A stretch of 64,000 nt of DNA, from the NCBI GenBank assembly GCA_947652605.1, contig OX393577.1, positions 69,712,108 to 69,776,107 on the forward strand. The letters are read 5' to 3'. Both the position numbers and the translations under genes were made by a program. Every line of letters begins with the position of its first letter. Position 1 is the first letter of the stretch. The notes beneath the pieces are model-generated. The model worked only from the letters and a program-made list of their open reading frames with translations. It did not search any database and was not told where the DNA came from. The DNA is from Elmis aenea. Taxonomy: Eukaryota > Arthropoda > Insecta > Coleoptera > Elmidae. Positions 9,662 to 23,375 of the stretch are shown here, in pieces.

Positions 9662-12600
9662 TTAGGATTCGGTCACTGGTCTTCTGGCGGCCCAAGATGC
9701 TATGCTAGGAATACTGTAAACTCTTTCTTTAACTGACTTAAGGGTGGGGTATTGATCCAGTGAATTTTTACCGAAAATGTTTTCAAAGTTTTCTAGGGCA
9801 ACCGCAAACGCAAAATCACACCAAGTTATCTGTAACAGAGAAACAGGCAATCAAAATAAGTCAAGTACAGTAGGATTTCTATTAACTGATACTCTTTTAA
9901 GCAGGATTTCGGATTATCCGAGGTGAAGTTTTGGAAAAAAATTGTAACAGAACAGTAATATAACGTGTTTTATTGTGTAATTTAAAAGCCATTAAGTAGC
10001 TCTGATCCAACCTTAGAGTAAACGATCAAACCCTTATATTTATAAATTTAGATTACTTAATAAAAAATTACAAAACCTTCCTTATTATCCAAGTTTTTTA
10101 ATATTCGAGGTTCCCTTGAGTCAAATTAGCTCGGATTATAGGAACTTAACTGCATAAAAATACTTAGGTGTTGAGGTAATCTGCTATTCGAACAACACAG
10201 TTAACAGGAAGAGTATAAAATAAGATAAAATTGCCGTAAAAGTTATTATGTTGCTGCTTAGCATAGTCTTATAATACTTCAGAAACTTTACCCACCATTT
10301 AATAAGATTAGAAGCCTTAAAAGGTAATTAATGACGTAAAAAGCACCTAAATTAATCTAAAGAAGAAAAGTGTCTTATTGCCCACTAGCTTAAACCAAAA
10401 GTTTTTTTACAATAAGGCCTTGGAAACTTTTTTAAACGGGAGTTTTTCTACCTTTCAATTCCTTTCGTCTCTAAGGTAAATACAGAGTTAAATAAGAGCT
10501 TAAATTATACCTACATCAACTCTAAATGTACAAGTTTAAGTTGCCGACTTCACTCACAAGAAAATAGAAATTTCCTATGTACACGAACAATAGTTCAGTT
10601 GTACAAAGTTTAATAGTTTGAATTCCTGTTGCAAATAAAATTATAAGAGTAAAACAACTTATTTTGCTGGCTACATTACTACATCAGTTCATATAGTTAT
10701 TGTAGATAATGCAGCATGAATTCATAACAATTCTTTTAGATTTGTTAAAAAAGCTAATGTTTACTTCCAAAATAGAAGAATCTAGTTTTCTTAGTAAACT
10801 TCCAAATTTTAATACAAAATAAATAACAAGTTTACCAAGCAGGAAGGTGGAAGTGGTGAGCTATGCTTACACAAGTGTACTATAAATATTTATTTATGTA
10901 AATTGTTTGTATAAGAAAAGGTTCAAGCTTAATGCAAAACTTTGTGTATTTACCGAAAAAAAAATTAAATCATGTCACTAAAAAAAGTGACAATGAAACA
11001 AGTGTTGCAAACATATCTTAAAAATAAAAGAGGGTGTTTGTCCTTCACATTTTTCTCAAGTGGAGTAGAGTGTGTTTTATGCATTTTATATAAACCTTTA
11101 CAGCGGTTTAGCGTATATAAAGTAAGTTTATGCCTAGTTTATGACGGAATACGGTTTTATTTATCGGTATTTTGATTTTTTTCTTGCTTAGTACGTGATT
11201 TGACTGTTTATTTAAATCCTGAAGAAGCAAATTGTGGGGGTTCCTGTTGAAAATCGCATGTTAACCCAGAATTAGGCTTTTTGCGCTTAAATTCAATATC
11301 ATTGTTGTTTTACGCCATGTCACTCTAGAAACGAAAAATACAATACAATGGCTTGTAAATGCCCTTTATTGGGGTCTTTTTGGAAGGTTCTAGCACCCTA
11401 TCTACAACCATTGTAGCAGATAATCGATCATTCACGTAGGAAGCAACATAAAACAAGAAAGGGATGAATTCTTTCGAAGGTAAACTTGATTCAGAGTCTG
11501 TTTTAATGCATGTGTGTGCAATGAACTTATAACTTAAAAATTCTATAACAGAATTTACTTCAAATCGTGCTTTAAAATCATGTGTTTTAGTTATATTTTA
11601 CAATTATTGCTACAAAATTTCGAAAAAGCAATTATTGTTTTTGGAACATGTTTGAATGGGAGTTTGTGAAGTGTTAAGCAATACTTTTTGAAATTGAATA
11701 TAAATTTCCATTCTAAAATAATGAAAAAAGTAAACTAAGCACGAGTTTCCAGTTTCTTTGACGTCATTTTAATCGATTCTAAGTGATCCATTCCAGAAAC
11801 TTTATGCTATTTAGACGAACTTGAGTTTCTTAATAAAATTAGTGAAATAAAACAGCTGTGTTTGATTAACACTTAATTGATTCTGAATTTTCGTCAACAA
11901 GTAAAGTTTTTTGTGTATGTTTAGAAGAAGACAGTGTAAAGTGTAATTGATAGTAATCAATTTCTGTTTGGTACCGATGGCTTAAAATCCTTAAGCAAAA
12001 TGTGTATGCAAAAATTTTCGACTTGTAATAATGTTGGGAATAACGGCAACGGTTCGTTAAAATTGTCCACTATTGTATTCAATATTTGTTGTTAATGTGA
12101 TAAAATGCACCTCAACAGGAAACCAAAAACAAATTAGGTTAGGTTTGACGTATTTCCTAACCGAAAAAGCTTTGTAACTTTATATATTGCGTTTTTGGAG
12201 CTTATTTTCTTTATTTACTCCCCTAATATTATCAATCAATATTTATTTAGGATAAATTATGGGCCGTTTCATTGATATGTATAGGCTTTTTGTTCGTCCT
12301 AAAATAGTCTGACCTATCGTGACGCATGTAATACAATAATTGCATTTGTACTTTGCATGTAGGTGTACCATAATGCTTAGGTACACTATTGACTTTAAAC
12401 TACAGTTAAAATTGATCTACCCAACCATTTAATCACCAGAAATAAAATCGATTCTTATCCTAATGCAAGCTGAAGGGTGGTTTAAAACCAACGGCGTTTT
12501 TAATTTTGCTTACCACTTTTTTATTTATAGCACGATTTTTGAATCTTCTGGCTTCAACTTTAGCTAAAAGTATATAATAATAAAAAAAAAGATTTAAACT

Positions 12601-15600
12601 TTCACTTTTCGATTTTTTAAAATTTTAACCTCTTCCTAAAAATTATTTTATTGAAAACACATGGCTCTGAAATCAAATGAGTGTGGTTTGAATTTTTGAA
12701 ATATCCCAAAAGCCAAATTATCCGTAAGTATAATGAAGCAAAATATCTTAAATTCCTTTAGTATTTCCTCAGATATAAATACACTAAAACGTTATTTAAG
12801 TGAAAATGTCGCCAAAATTGACTGGTAAGTAAAACAATTGTAAACGAACTGAAAACTGTAATTTTTCATGGGCCACCCTGTATATTATAAATCATACTCA
12901 CATCTGTACCGACTGCTAAACCATTATTTTCGGCGAACACTTTTTCAAACTTCGCTAGATAATAGGGGATGGTTTCTTTCATTAATTTAACTTTCTTTAC
13001 TTCTTTTTTAATAGGATCCTGTTCCATTCTGTATTGGGCAAGGACTAAAACAAAGGAGACACAAGTTAACTTTATAGCTAACAAGAAAATAGTTGCCTCA
13101 TTATAAGAAAACTTGGACGACAAATTTATACTCGGGAGAGAGAATTACGTTATAACTACTCCGAGTATTCGGCGAGATTTATTTAATTTGCTAAAAGATT
13201 TAAGTGCAAATATTAATATTTGCATCAAAAATAATTTCAAGAGAAAATAAGGGCAATTGTAAGTGGTTAAAAACCAAAACGTAAACATCGAAGCACTTAA
13301 AACCACGAAACAACAAACAATTAATTAATTCTCTTCATGAACGGCTAATTACCATCAATTAATTTAACGAAAATTACAAAGTATAAACTAACTTTGTGAG
13401 CATCAGACAAACGTCAATGTTAATTTATTAGCTACGCAAGAGTAGTTATGTAAAACAAACACCCGCTTCTTAGAAACACTTTAAAGTAAAAAACAATCAA
13501 TTTTATTATTCCCCGCTAAAAAGAAATTCATTTAAACCGGCGGTTATAAATTACACGAACGTAATTAGCTTTAAAACACATCAATATCAATATAAATTGC
13601 TTAAAACTTGATTAAAACGTCAAGCACAAGAGAGATTGTTTGAACAATAATTACGACTTTGGGAAACATTATACATTTTAGGCTAGCGTCCTGTTTTTTT
13701 AAGCTTGGAAGCGAAATTTGGCGAAACAGAATTAAAACGCGAGCGAAAAGTCGTTTACAAGTATTTATTAAGTGTTTAAATTGTATGAGACTCACGAGTT
13801 TTCTATTCTGATACAACTTCTTTGCTGTTTCATTATAAAACTTGTATTAACTTGAGACTTGCATATTAAAAAGTTAAAAAGCGTAGTATTAATACACCTT
13901 TGCATCCTAAATAATGTTGTGTTGAGTATTTACGGTACTTTAATAAACCCAAAATCGTTTTATTGAAACAATTTTTAATGTAAACTACTTAGAACTTGTA
14001 GAGATTATTAAAATTGGATGAGTACAAATAATAACTTGATCGAAACAGGCATAGCACAGTCGCTGTACACTCATGTACGCGTGAATTAATATAAATGGCT
14101 TAATATCGACTAAAGATTGACGGTAAATCCACACATATGAGGCTACACCGACCAAATAATGCTAGTGTCAAATTAAGTAGAGTCGAAAACAACTTTGGCG
14201 CATATTAAATTCCCATTGGTAACGTCAAATTTACATCTGGAATTTCAGTGTAATAAAAGTCAGAAAAACGTAGTAACATCAAAAAAACGTTCATCTTGCA
14301 ATAAAGCTTAATAAAGAAACAACGCTATTTTTTTGTGTTATGAAATTCGTTGAAGATTCAATAATTAGTTTGTCGGAGATATTGTACATCGTATTATTAG
14401 CGCGCAGAGAGCAGAATTCCTGGTAATAAACTTTATTGCTGCCTTATTATTAATTTTTTTTTACTCAATTCTACAAGCTTTTGTACAACAAAATTGCTGT
14501 CTATATCAATTGCTATTAAAATGTTTGTTTTAAGTTGTAATTTTTATTTTAAGTACGAAGGTAAAGCGCATGCCATTAATCTAAGTTTTTTTTACACGAT
14601 TTTTTAAGCTGTTCATTACATATCTAAAGTTTTCAAGGTTTATTTTATCAATGATCACAAAAAAAAATTAAATTGTATTAACTTTGCTAATAAGAACATT
14701 TAATCAGTTAAAATATGACTTTGTATAGAGTAACAATAAATGTATTGTATTGTATAACGCTTGATCATGGGTTACAAATCCAAATTCATTAAATAACGTC
14801 ATAAATCAAAAACCAGCAACACAAATTGAAGTTGATTTTGGCGTTGTGTTTTCCGAGCCATGTGGCAGCAAAATCTAATATATTTTTTTGATGTCAGAAG
14901 CAATAAATAAGTTATGCCAACTTAAAAACGTTTCATTTTTAGCTGTATCTTGGAGACGAATTAGAATAATTCATTCCATTTGTTTTGAATATTTATTTTC
15001 TTTGTAATTGATAGATTTAATTTTAAAGTAATGCAGATATAAATGACAATGGACGCTATTAAATGAACAATAAACCTATCAAATCGCACATCAGTTTGAA
15101 AAGACAAAAAGTCCCACCATATTTGACACTGAATTGTTCAAAGCTTGCAATAGTTGAAAAATTAATCTAAAAACTTTTAATCCTCACCATTTTTGAGATC
15201 TTCAAGCGTATCGACTAAAACATCGCATTGCAATGATTCCCATTCATCTTTTCCTGCTAATCCACATTGTCTTGCTATATATCTTGCGATGGCATTGCTT
15301 TGGCCAACCGGCTTCCCATCAACTTCCAGTATTGGTAGTTTTCCGAACGTAGTCTCTTGAAAAGAAAAGATTAAACAAATCACATTTTAATTTAAATGAG
15401 AAATACTTCAGCTACAACAACATTTTTTGTACAATAATGGTTTTAAACATCTACTCGTTGATCAATTCAATTTATATCCACAATAATACAATTCGTTTTG
15501 AGTGTATATGCATTGTTAAATATTCATGCATCTCAGCTGAATAAACACATTGACAAACATCGGTTTGCAGTTTGCATATCGCATTTGATACATGGAAACC

Positions 15601-16622
15601 GACTATAATTTTCACGTTAAAACACACCAATACAACACTGTTGCTGCCCGTTGCAACATAATTGTTTATGCGCTGTAATTCATCCTGAAATTACCATTTT
15701 AATTATAAAAATGTTATTATACCACGTGAACAGCATCATTAAGCAGATAAAAGATTAGGTTTTATTAACTTTTTAATAAGAAATTGCCAATATAACACTC
15801 AACGTACACGACAAACTCATAAATTGCGAGGTAGCAAGGCACACAACTTGACAAATTTTATGAACTACGTAGTACAGGATGGAATCATAAAACTTCATAA
15901 ACAATGTTTGTTAAAAATATTATTTTGGTGATAATATCGATTGCGTTTTATTTTTGAAGGACTTTGCAGGACTTTGCAGGAATTAACGAAAAAATTCATG
16001 CTCTTGGTTATATTTTCTAGACTACACTATTGTAAAAGCTCAGTCATTACACGAAATAATAACTTATATTGTGCAGTAAAAAATAATTTCTGGTTGATTT
16101 TATACTGTAAAACGATTTGTTTAATTTTTGTTTTAAGCCAGTAGGAAAATTCAAATCTGCATCTATTGTAAAAGAAAATTGTTTACACAGTTTTTACTCC
16201 CTAAGGTGTGACACATGATTTTTATGTGTTTTTTGTTGCTGATTATTAAGATAACAACACAAAGGAAGAAGAAAAAGACAAATTCATCTTAAGAATTCTC
16301 CAAAACACCGTTTTTATTAGAAGTTTTAGCCCACAAAAATTATTTTCCTACAACTTTTTCTTGCAATAACGTTTCCCATGCAAACTTATAAGTTATTCAT
16401 CTTTCTTCATTCTCTCTCGTTCGCCTGTTCAATACCTTTACAACATTTTATTAAGATTAATGGAGAAAAGTGTAAAATGTACTTACTTCTTTTGTACTCT
16501 GGCCATTTTTCTTTGGCAATTCTTAGGTCATCGTATTCGATTGCTGCATAAGCAAACAGCAGGCGAATATGCTCACATCTTCCTCTCGCGTTGAAATAAA
16601 TCAGTTTATAATGTGGAGCCAT
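9662..16622 (-). CDS. Sigma-class glutathione S-transferase (prostaglandin D synthase-like), complete
   Basis: Cytosolic enzyme conjugating glutathione to electrophiles such as lipid-peroxidation products. Four coding exons: 16487-16622, 15188-15355, 12902-13044 and 9662-9829; all phases agree and give 204 residues, the usual sigma length. The N-terminal thioredoxin-like domain starts MAPHYKLIYFNARGR with the catalytic Tyr at residue 9. KLPILEVDGKPVGQS holds the cis-Pro and the glutathione-binding Gln-Ser, and AIARYIARQ leads to the helical domain. The C-terminal exon gives ITWCDFAFA, the N-capping box region, and ends PVTES. The ATG at 16622 is chosen because MAPHYKL aligns with family starts. 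An acceptor just upstream (exon edge 16639) shows that the 5' UTR begins in another exon further right. Introns span about 2.1, 3.1 and 1.1 kb. It lacks the proline-rich N-terminal extension of the Drosophila sigma GST. Confidence 0.93.
9869..10152. mobile_element. Possible decayed pogo/Tigger-like MITE in a GST intron
   Basis: The left edge, CAGTAGGATTTCTATTAACT, and the reversed right edge, CAGTTAAGTTCCTATAATCC followed by GAGC, share a CAGT start and a CTATTAA/CTATAATCC core. GGATTATCCGAG also occurs inside near 9910. This is the look of pogo-type ends, but similarity is low and no clean TA duplication was seen. Confidence 0.3.
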
Positions 16623-16639
16623 ATTTTGTTAATGATTTT

Positions 16640-19600
16640 CTGAAACAAAACACAAGCTAAAAACAGACTTTTCAATTTAGTTAAAACCAACAGGTTATTC
16701 GTAAACATGGTCCATTAAATTTTTTTGGATAAGCACTACAAATTAATTAAAAGTTTTTGATTACGTACATAGCATAATTAAATTGTTTTATAGCAAAAAT
16801 GTATGTAAAGTAATCACATTCCTTTATTAAATATAAAACAAGAGAAACAAGCTTTTCCTAGTTGTTTCATTTTAATTTACATCACAGGTTTCAAAAAACA
16901 TGAAATGTCAAGCTAAATAATAATTTTAAGGTACAACACAGTTTAGACTAGTTTAATATTCCATTTTTAACGCAAGATATGATACCTACCGAATTTTTAG
17001 CTATGTTTAGGAAATTTGCTAAACGTTTGTTTTAAAATTACTGTGATTTTATTCTGTAAGGTAAAGGATTAAGCAGTTGTCCTACTTGGAATTTATATAT
17101 GGTAATAAAAACGGAAGATATACAAAGTAACTTAATTAAACTACACAATTTACAAATTAAAACAAGGTAATCCTAAGAAAATACACGAAACTGGATTTAT
17201 TACTGCACAGGATTGTGTGGTTTTAACGCGACGTTGATTTTTTTTAAAATTAATTGTCTTCGACGGCTCAAACTTTTATAATTTCGGAAAATATGTATGA
17301 GCGGTTGAGATTTTCAATTAAAAATTGTAATTAAGGCCTTTGAAGTATTATCGCTACAATGTTTATTAAAAAAATCGCATTTTTTAACTTTAATACTTTG
17401 TATTTGTGTTCAGCTTTAATTTTGTTTTGCCAAAAATTATTCAAGGATAACTACACGCAATTTCAATAACAAATTGAAGAGCTATAGAAAATATTTTTTT
17501 CTACGACTACTAATGTAAATGACTCTTACCGTACAGCATAGTACGTGGGTCCTTACGCACGGTATGCAAAAAGCACGGTTTTTTAAAGAAATGATCAAAG
17601 TAGACTCACGTCAAAGACTTACTGCATGCCTAGTAAGTGAATTCACTTACGCACGGTAAGCAAAACGAACACTTGTCTAGTAATGTCAAAGTAGGCTTAC
17701 GTCAAAATTGACAAGACAATGTAATTACATGTGTATATTAGCAAAAAAGCCGTTAAAATCGGAGGTAGTATGTGGTCGTAGAAAAAGTAAGCTACATAAC
17801 ACGAGTTGTAAAGCAATTACGCACTCGCCGCTACGCGGGTCCGTGCGCAACTTTTTTAATATGCTTCTTAAAACTCTTCTTATGTAATATACTATTTTGT
17901 TTTGTATATGATGCGAACATAAATTTTTATTGAAATAAAACACTGATATGACAATAAATACTAAACTTCGTTTGAATGTTCTGTTTAATGCATACGATAT
18001 TTTTATCTCAATCATTTTAGTCCGAATTTACCTACCCGTCTGTAATTTAATGCTATGTACGATTAAATTTAGCCAATATATCAACTAGAAAATCTAATGC
18101 AAGCATTTTGCCATGTATACAACATATATCCATTATCGTGGTTGACATTAATTTAATCCTTGACACCTAGATGTATGTACGCTGTAACGTATTTCGTGTC
18201 ACCAAAATACTTAAATATTGTTGGTTTTATCGATTTTCACTGAATTACCGACAGTTAAACAATATAACTTAATTTTATTTACCAGTAAATATATTTTGCT
18301 TATACAACATGAGTAAAAGCAAACAAAATTACGGAAAAATATGGTGAAGTGTTTTTAATACAAATCAACCTTAACTAGTTATCATTCAGTAGTATAACAA
18401 AGCAGAATCCACCACAGTTCAATTAAATTCATCACCATAATTGTGCGTTCTTAGTTAATTTTGTAAGGCAAAATTGTTATTGAAATGGAACTCAAAATTT
18501 TGACTTATGGGACTTTGTGTTACATTTTTACATATTTTAAAAACTTTAAACTTGAATTTCGACATCGTTTTGAATGGCCTGTGCATCAAATTTTGTACAT
18601 AGCATAGTTAGTGTTGTGAAAATTGTTGGATAACTACAACAGGTTGTTCCTTTCACATTTCGAAGTCAAAAATCTTTTTACAAACATTTTTTGGGGCTTT
18701 TTACCTACTACAAATATTTATTGTTTAAACGTAAAAGAGAGGTATCTTATCAAAATTTGCAGGACTGAGTGTGGTACATGTAATTTGTTTGCATTCGGTA
18801 AAATCATAGGATTAAAGTCTCTTAGTCTCGCTTGTCAATATATTAATCCCCTTATATTTAGTTCGGTGGTTGCAGAAGCAAATATCCTCTACGCCAATAT
18901 CCGAAGCTCTGTGTACTCACCAGGTCTCAGGGCATAAATTATATATCAACGCTAATATCTTCTGTAAATTAAATCTCCAAACACTTACATCAGCGCTATT
19001 AAAGGGCAAAATTTATTCTGAGTCTCTAAAATAGTCTACAATTTCTGCAAGAGATCCTTTATAAAAAAGATGAGTAACTTTCCAATTAAATTGTTTGTAA
19101 TAAAACGATATATTCTTTGGTGTTTTGTTGGATTACTTGAATTTCATTTATTAATAAAATTAAGCTTATACTCTATTAAAATGCTATTTCTTTTTTAAAA
19201 GAGAAGTGAGCTCCGAAACAAGTTATGCTTCGTAAAATGTGATTTTTAATGGTACGTACTTATTTTAATTCGTATTAAAATTTGCATGAAATTTTGTGGG
19301 GTTTAACACATAGGATTTTTAGAAAATTTCCCATATCTGTGTGGGCTAGTGCCTCTCTGAATCCCTAGCTTAATTTAGGCTGTGTATAGATCGGTAGGAA
19401 GTCGGAGGTGGGATCCTGGCATTCTGACGAAGGTATGTAGTAAGTTTAATATTGCTGGTGTGAGTATTAAGACGACCGTTTCTACTAAAATTAGTTTTGT
19501 TAATCTTGATCGAATAAAACCAAATGAACATAAAGCCATCTTGAACTTATAGGGTAACTAGTTTAAACTCTTACTGTTTAACTAATACAATTTATCTCTA

Positions 19601-21217
19601 TAATATACTGATAAATACAGGGTTGGCGATGAATTTATTTAGAATAAAAAGCAAAGTTATTTTCTTTAGCTATAATACACTTTACCAGTTTTATAACTCC
19701 ATACTCGTTTCGGGTTTGGAACCGCGTCTTCTTTGGTTACGTGTTGGCGTTTGGACAATGGCGTCTTAATCTTTTTGAAAAAGACCAAGACATGTTTAAC
19801 ATGAACAACGACCACGAAAGCTTGTTGAATAAACTCCATAAAAACTTCCAACCAATTTTCTTTTGGAATACTTTGCAATAAATAGTGAACATCAGCCTTA
19901 ATCTATCTTCTCCTTAAACTAGAATTTTCCTGCAAGCCCAAATAATAACTAAAAGTGGGACATTGTTAAATCAGTGGATGCTCTATTCTATTACTTTAAT
20001 ATATTCTTAAAATTCTGAATGAGTTCAGCTTGGCTCTCACCAGTTTTCGTTTTATATCGGTGTACGAGACTTTGTTAAAAAAAATAAACTACCGATACAA
20101 CAAGTTTTCAAATAATGAACATGTTTAGATAATGGAGATATAAATCAGTGCCAGGCGATTGCGTGCTTCGGATGGCTTTGCGTCAAACCGAGTTCCGTAT
20201 AAAATTTAACGCATTACCCTCAAACCATTTATCGAAACGAACCATTCACCAAGATAAGAACTGCGTCACTAACGTATCTGGCTTGACAGCAGAACAATCG
20301 GTTAAGTGACATGAAAAGATACCTTGTTGTAAAGAGTGCTATACACTAATGTTTACTGCTAAGTGCTCTTCTCAAGATTGCAACCTCTGCCTTTGGTGAA
20401 AATTCTCTATTATATCCAACTTTAAACTTCATTCCAAACGTACAATGGAGAAAATGAAAATAAGCGAGATTTCTAAATTAGTTTGTAAGTCACGAGTAAT
20501 CCAAAACATGTTTTACAGGGTGTGCATGAATTGGTTGACAATTTTAATGTACATCCTACATTGAAGAATACATCTTTTACAGAGGTTTACAATCCTATTT
20601 ATTTAGCTAGTAATAAGTGTATTATTATTATATTATGATTATTATTGTAATTTGAGATGATTTTTCAATGGAAAACCAATTAAAATTTAGTGGATGCAAA
20701 AGAACTATATTTATTAGAAGCCCATATTCTAAAGAATAAATTGTCTCTCTCTGTAACTGAAATTTCCATTCACGTAAACTCGTGTAATTATTGTACCCAG
20801 AAATAGTTGCCCGGATCTGTGCTAGTTGCTTCAACAAACCGTAAAGATATCCCTCCTACTAAATTTCAAGTGAGAGCCCTTTGTAATCATATACGCTAAT
20901 ACGTAACTTCTGAAATTTGCTAATACCTATAATAAGAGAACTCGGACGAAATGTGTTTCATATTGATTGAATTCCCCAAGAACTAAATTTATTCTTTCTT
21001 CCAATTTATTCAAATGTCTTTGAGTATTTTCAAGATTGTTTTTTGAATTAAATTAAAATTTCGTTTTTAAGAAAAAAGCTTCAATAAAAATAACTTTTTT
21101 AATGTGGAATGTCTTGTTAAAAAGCTAGATCAGCTCCACCCTCTTGTCTATTCTTCAGTAGCAATCTTATTTGATGTTTTAATAAGATTTCTGCCGAAAA
21201 AGAGAGCCCTCGGAGCC
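16640..21217. other. Non-coding stretch upstream of the GST coding start
   Basis: No recognisable protein exon. It contains a repetitive CpG-bearing patch at 17520-17860, one copy of the AGAGATCC interspersed repeat near 19012-19060, an ACAGGGTGT repeat terminus at about 20517, and open frames on both strands at 19650-19880 without family similarity. It may be a 5' intron of the GST transcript. Confidence 0.35.
17520..17860. repeat. Patch of short CpG-containing internal repeats
   Basis: CTTACGCACGGTA followed by TGCAAAA or AGCAAAA occurs at about 17550-17572 and again at about 17645-17665. AATGTCAAAGTAGGCTTACG near 17690 resembles ATCAAAGTAGACTCACGTCA near 17593. A further CpG-rich run lies at 17818-17850. 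This contrasts with the AT-rich surroundings and is probably a decayed mobile element of unknown class. Confidence 0.4.
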
Positions 21218-21755
21218 TTAAACCATAGTTATTTTTATAACTTTGAAGTTAATAAAATTGCTAGCTGCAGTGATTGTTGAATTTATCTTATTATTATCTA
21301 TTATTATACCTAAATATTTAATTTCATTAACTCTCTTTAATACTACACCATCCAATTCTATAACTTGATGAATAAGCACAGTCTTATCGTTTATCACTAA
21401 GTAGTTTGGTTTGTCGACATTTATTTTCAGTTTCTTAACCTTTAACCACGCTGCGACTCTACGTAGGTCAGTGTTTAATTTGCTTACCGTACTGTCAACG
21501 TTATTGCCACAAATAAATATAAGAGTATCATCTGCAAATACATTTATGACGCTGTTTCCGACATTTTCTTTAATGTCATTCATGTACAGTATGAACAACA
21601 AAGGCCCAAGAACACTACCTTGAGGAATACCTAATTTATTCATTATTCTATGTGAGGTTTCATTTTTAAACTTTGTAGTTTGATACTGAGATGTATTTAA
21701 CAGTCAAGCTACCCACCTGTCTTGTAAATCATCAGCATTTTATAATATCGACAGT
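21218..21755 (-). pseudogene. Non-LTR retrotransposon reverse-transcriptase fragment
   Basis: The minus strand reads GIPQGSVLGPLLFILYMNDI, then VFADDTLIFI with the catalytic Asp pair, then INVDKPNYLVIN and VLKRVNEIKYLGIIID. These are the B-to-D motifs of the reverse transcriptase of jockey/RTE-like LINEs found in insects. Upstream in the same frame LNTSQYQTTKFKNETSHRI is recognisable, but a stop interrupts it near 21706. The frame ends at 21218 after the YLG motif, and the thumb and C-terminus are not recognisable. This is a decayed, 5'- and 3'-incomplete copy lying in non-coding DNA. Confidence 0.85.
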
Positions 21756-23057
21756 ACTTTTGAAGTGAAAACTAATATATACTTCAGCATTATATTAATG
21801 ATCAAACTTATTTCAATAATAGTTCGTGATTTTGAATACATCAATGGTAGTACGAAGTGTTAAACTTTCCTGTTCCATTAGCGAACTTTTCTCATTACCA
21901 CAGTCTTTGCACAGTTTTATTCGTTCAGCATATCATACGTTAACTCAAATAATGACTTAGCACGCTCTAGGTAAAATGAAAGTTCAGGTTTTAGCCGGTG
22001 TTTGTTCTACAACCGTAATAAATTATTCTTATCAATTTTCATGTATCAAGAAACAAAAGGACACCCAGGAATAAACAGTTAGTTAATTATGGAGATGCGA
22101 AAGATACGCGAAGATCTGTGTAAATATTTGTTTTACAGCAGTGTTCTTGGTTGTAGAGTTTTAGGGGTAAAAAACTTCTTTAGTTTTTAAAATTAGTTTT
22201 TGAGCTAATATTTGAATAGGTTTAAAAATTGTGGGACCACAAAGAAGCCTAAGTAGAAAATACTTTAAAATTAATCTAGTATTTTGCTGTTGAGAAACGT
22301 TTAAAACAAATTAAAATATATGTTAAGTGGCTGTAAAAAATTTAGCAAAAATAACCTCATTTTTAGGACTATAAATCGTACAATGAAAATTTCGCAAGCA
22401 ATAGCTTTTAATGAGCACCCATTTGAGCGGTTGTTTTAGTTTTATTTTTCTCATTATCTGTACCGTAGTTTGTATTAAAAAAGTTCAACCGACATTTAAA
22501 AATTGATTTAGTTGTCAGTTCCTCGCCAACCGGAATATTTCAGCTTTCCAATACATAATTTTAATTACCAGCTCGAACGTCAGATAAATGCTAAACTGTC
22601 TAATGCCACTAAGTTCATTTGCATTTAATAAACTTTTTCACAGTTCCTGTTAATAAAAGACTAAGCAGCAAACGGACAGAGTTAAACTTCCGCAGTTGTT
22701 TAAAAATTGTTTTATTGATTCGTTGAGTGCAGTAATATTTCACTATTTTAATTAGGAAGGAACACTTTTGTAATTGGCAATGTTTTTAACGTGTATATTT
22801 TAATTAAGCAGAAGCTAGAGGCAGGAACTCGAAACGGAACTAAATCGGAAATGACAAACGAAAAAATGTGCAGAAATTCGGGAGCGGAACGAAGTAATGA
22901 CATTGGCGTCGAGATAAAATTTAAAAAGAAGAATATGCAAGGAATTTTGTCATTTTGTGTTCTAAAAAACCTTTTTTTTTCACGGAAAAAAATAATTTTA
23001 TTAAATTCTTTCGAAAATCAACACTTTTTTACTTATGATTAGACCAAATGTTTAAGC

Positions 23058-23367
23058 CAGTGATTCTCAACGTCTGGGGCTCACCCCCCTACGCGGGGCG
23101 CCAAATATCTGGAGGGGAACGCGAAGAAATGAAAGGAAAAAGCAATATATTGGAACAATAAGTCATTAGTATGGAACGGGATGGATTTAAAAACAATTGG
23201 GGAACCTTTGTTTTCTTAGTAACCAATGTGAAACGGAATCGATTTGCCAGAAAATAACATTTTTTTCTGTTTTTTAGTCGCTATGACATAGGAGGATTGA
23301 CAAAAGGGCGCAATAAAAATTGATATGGAGAAGAAAGGCGCAAGTTTAAAGAGGTTGAGAAACACTG
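23058..23367. mobile_element. hAT-type MITE with 8-bp target duplication
   Basis: The element starts CAGTGATTCTCAACGTCTGG and ends, in reverse, CAGTGTTTCTCAACCTC, the classic hAT terminal motif. Direct copies of GTTTAAGC flank it at 23050-23057 and 23368-23375, the 8-bp duplication expected of hAT insertion. It is 310 bp, too short for a transposase, with GC-rich ends against the AT-rich background. Confidence 0.88.
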
Positions 23368-23375
23368 GTTTAAGC

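Noticed and set aside
19650..19880. Open frames on both strands (about 70 codons each)
   Set aside because: Both strands are open over the same bases, neither shows a family motif, and no splice partners were found.
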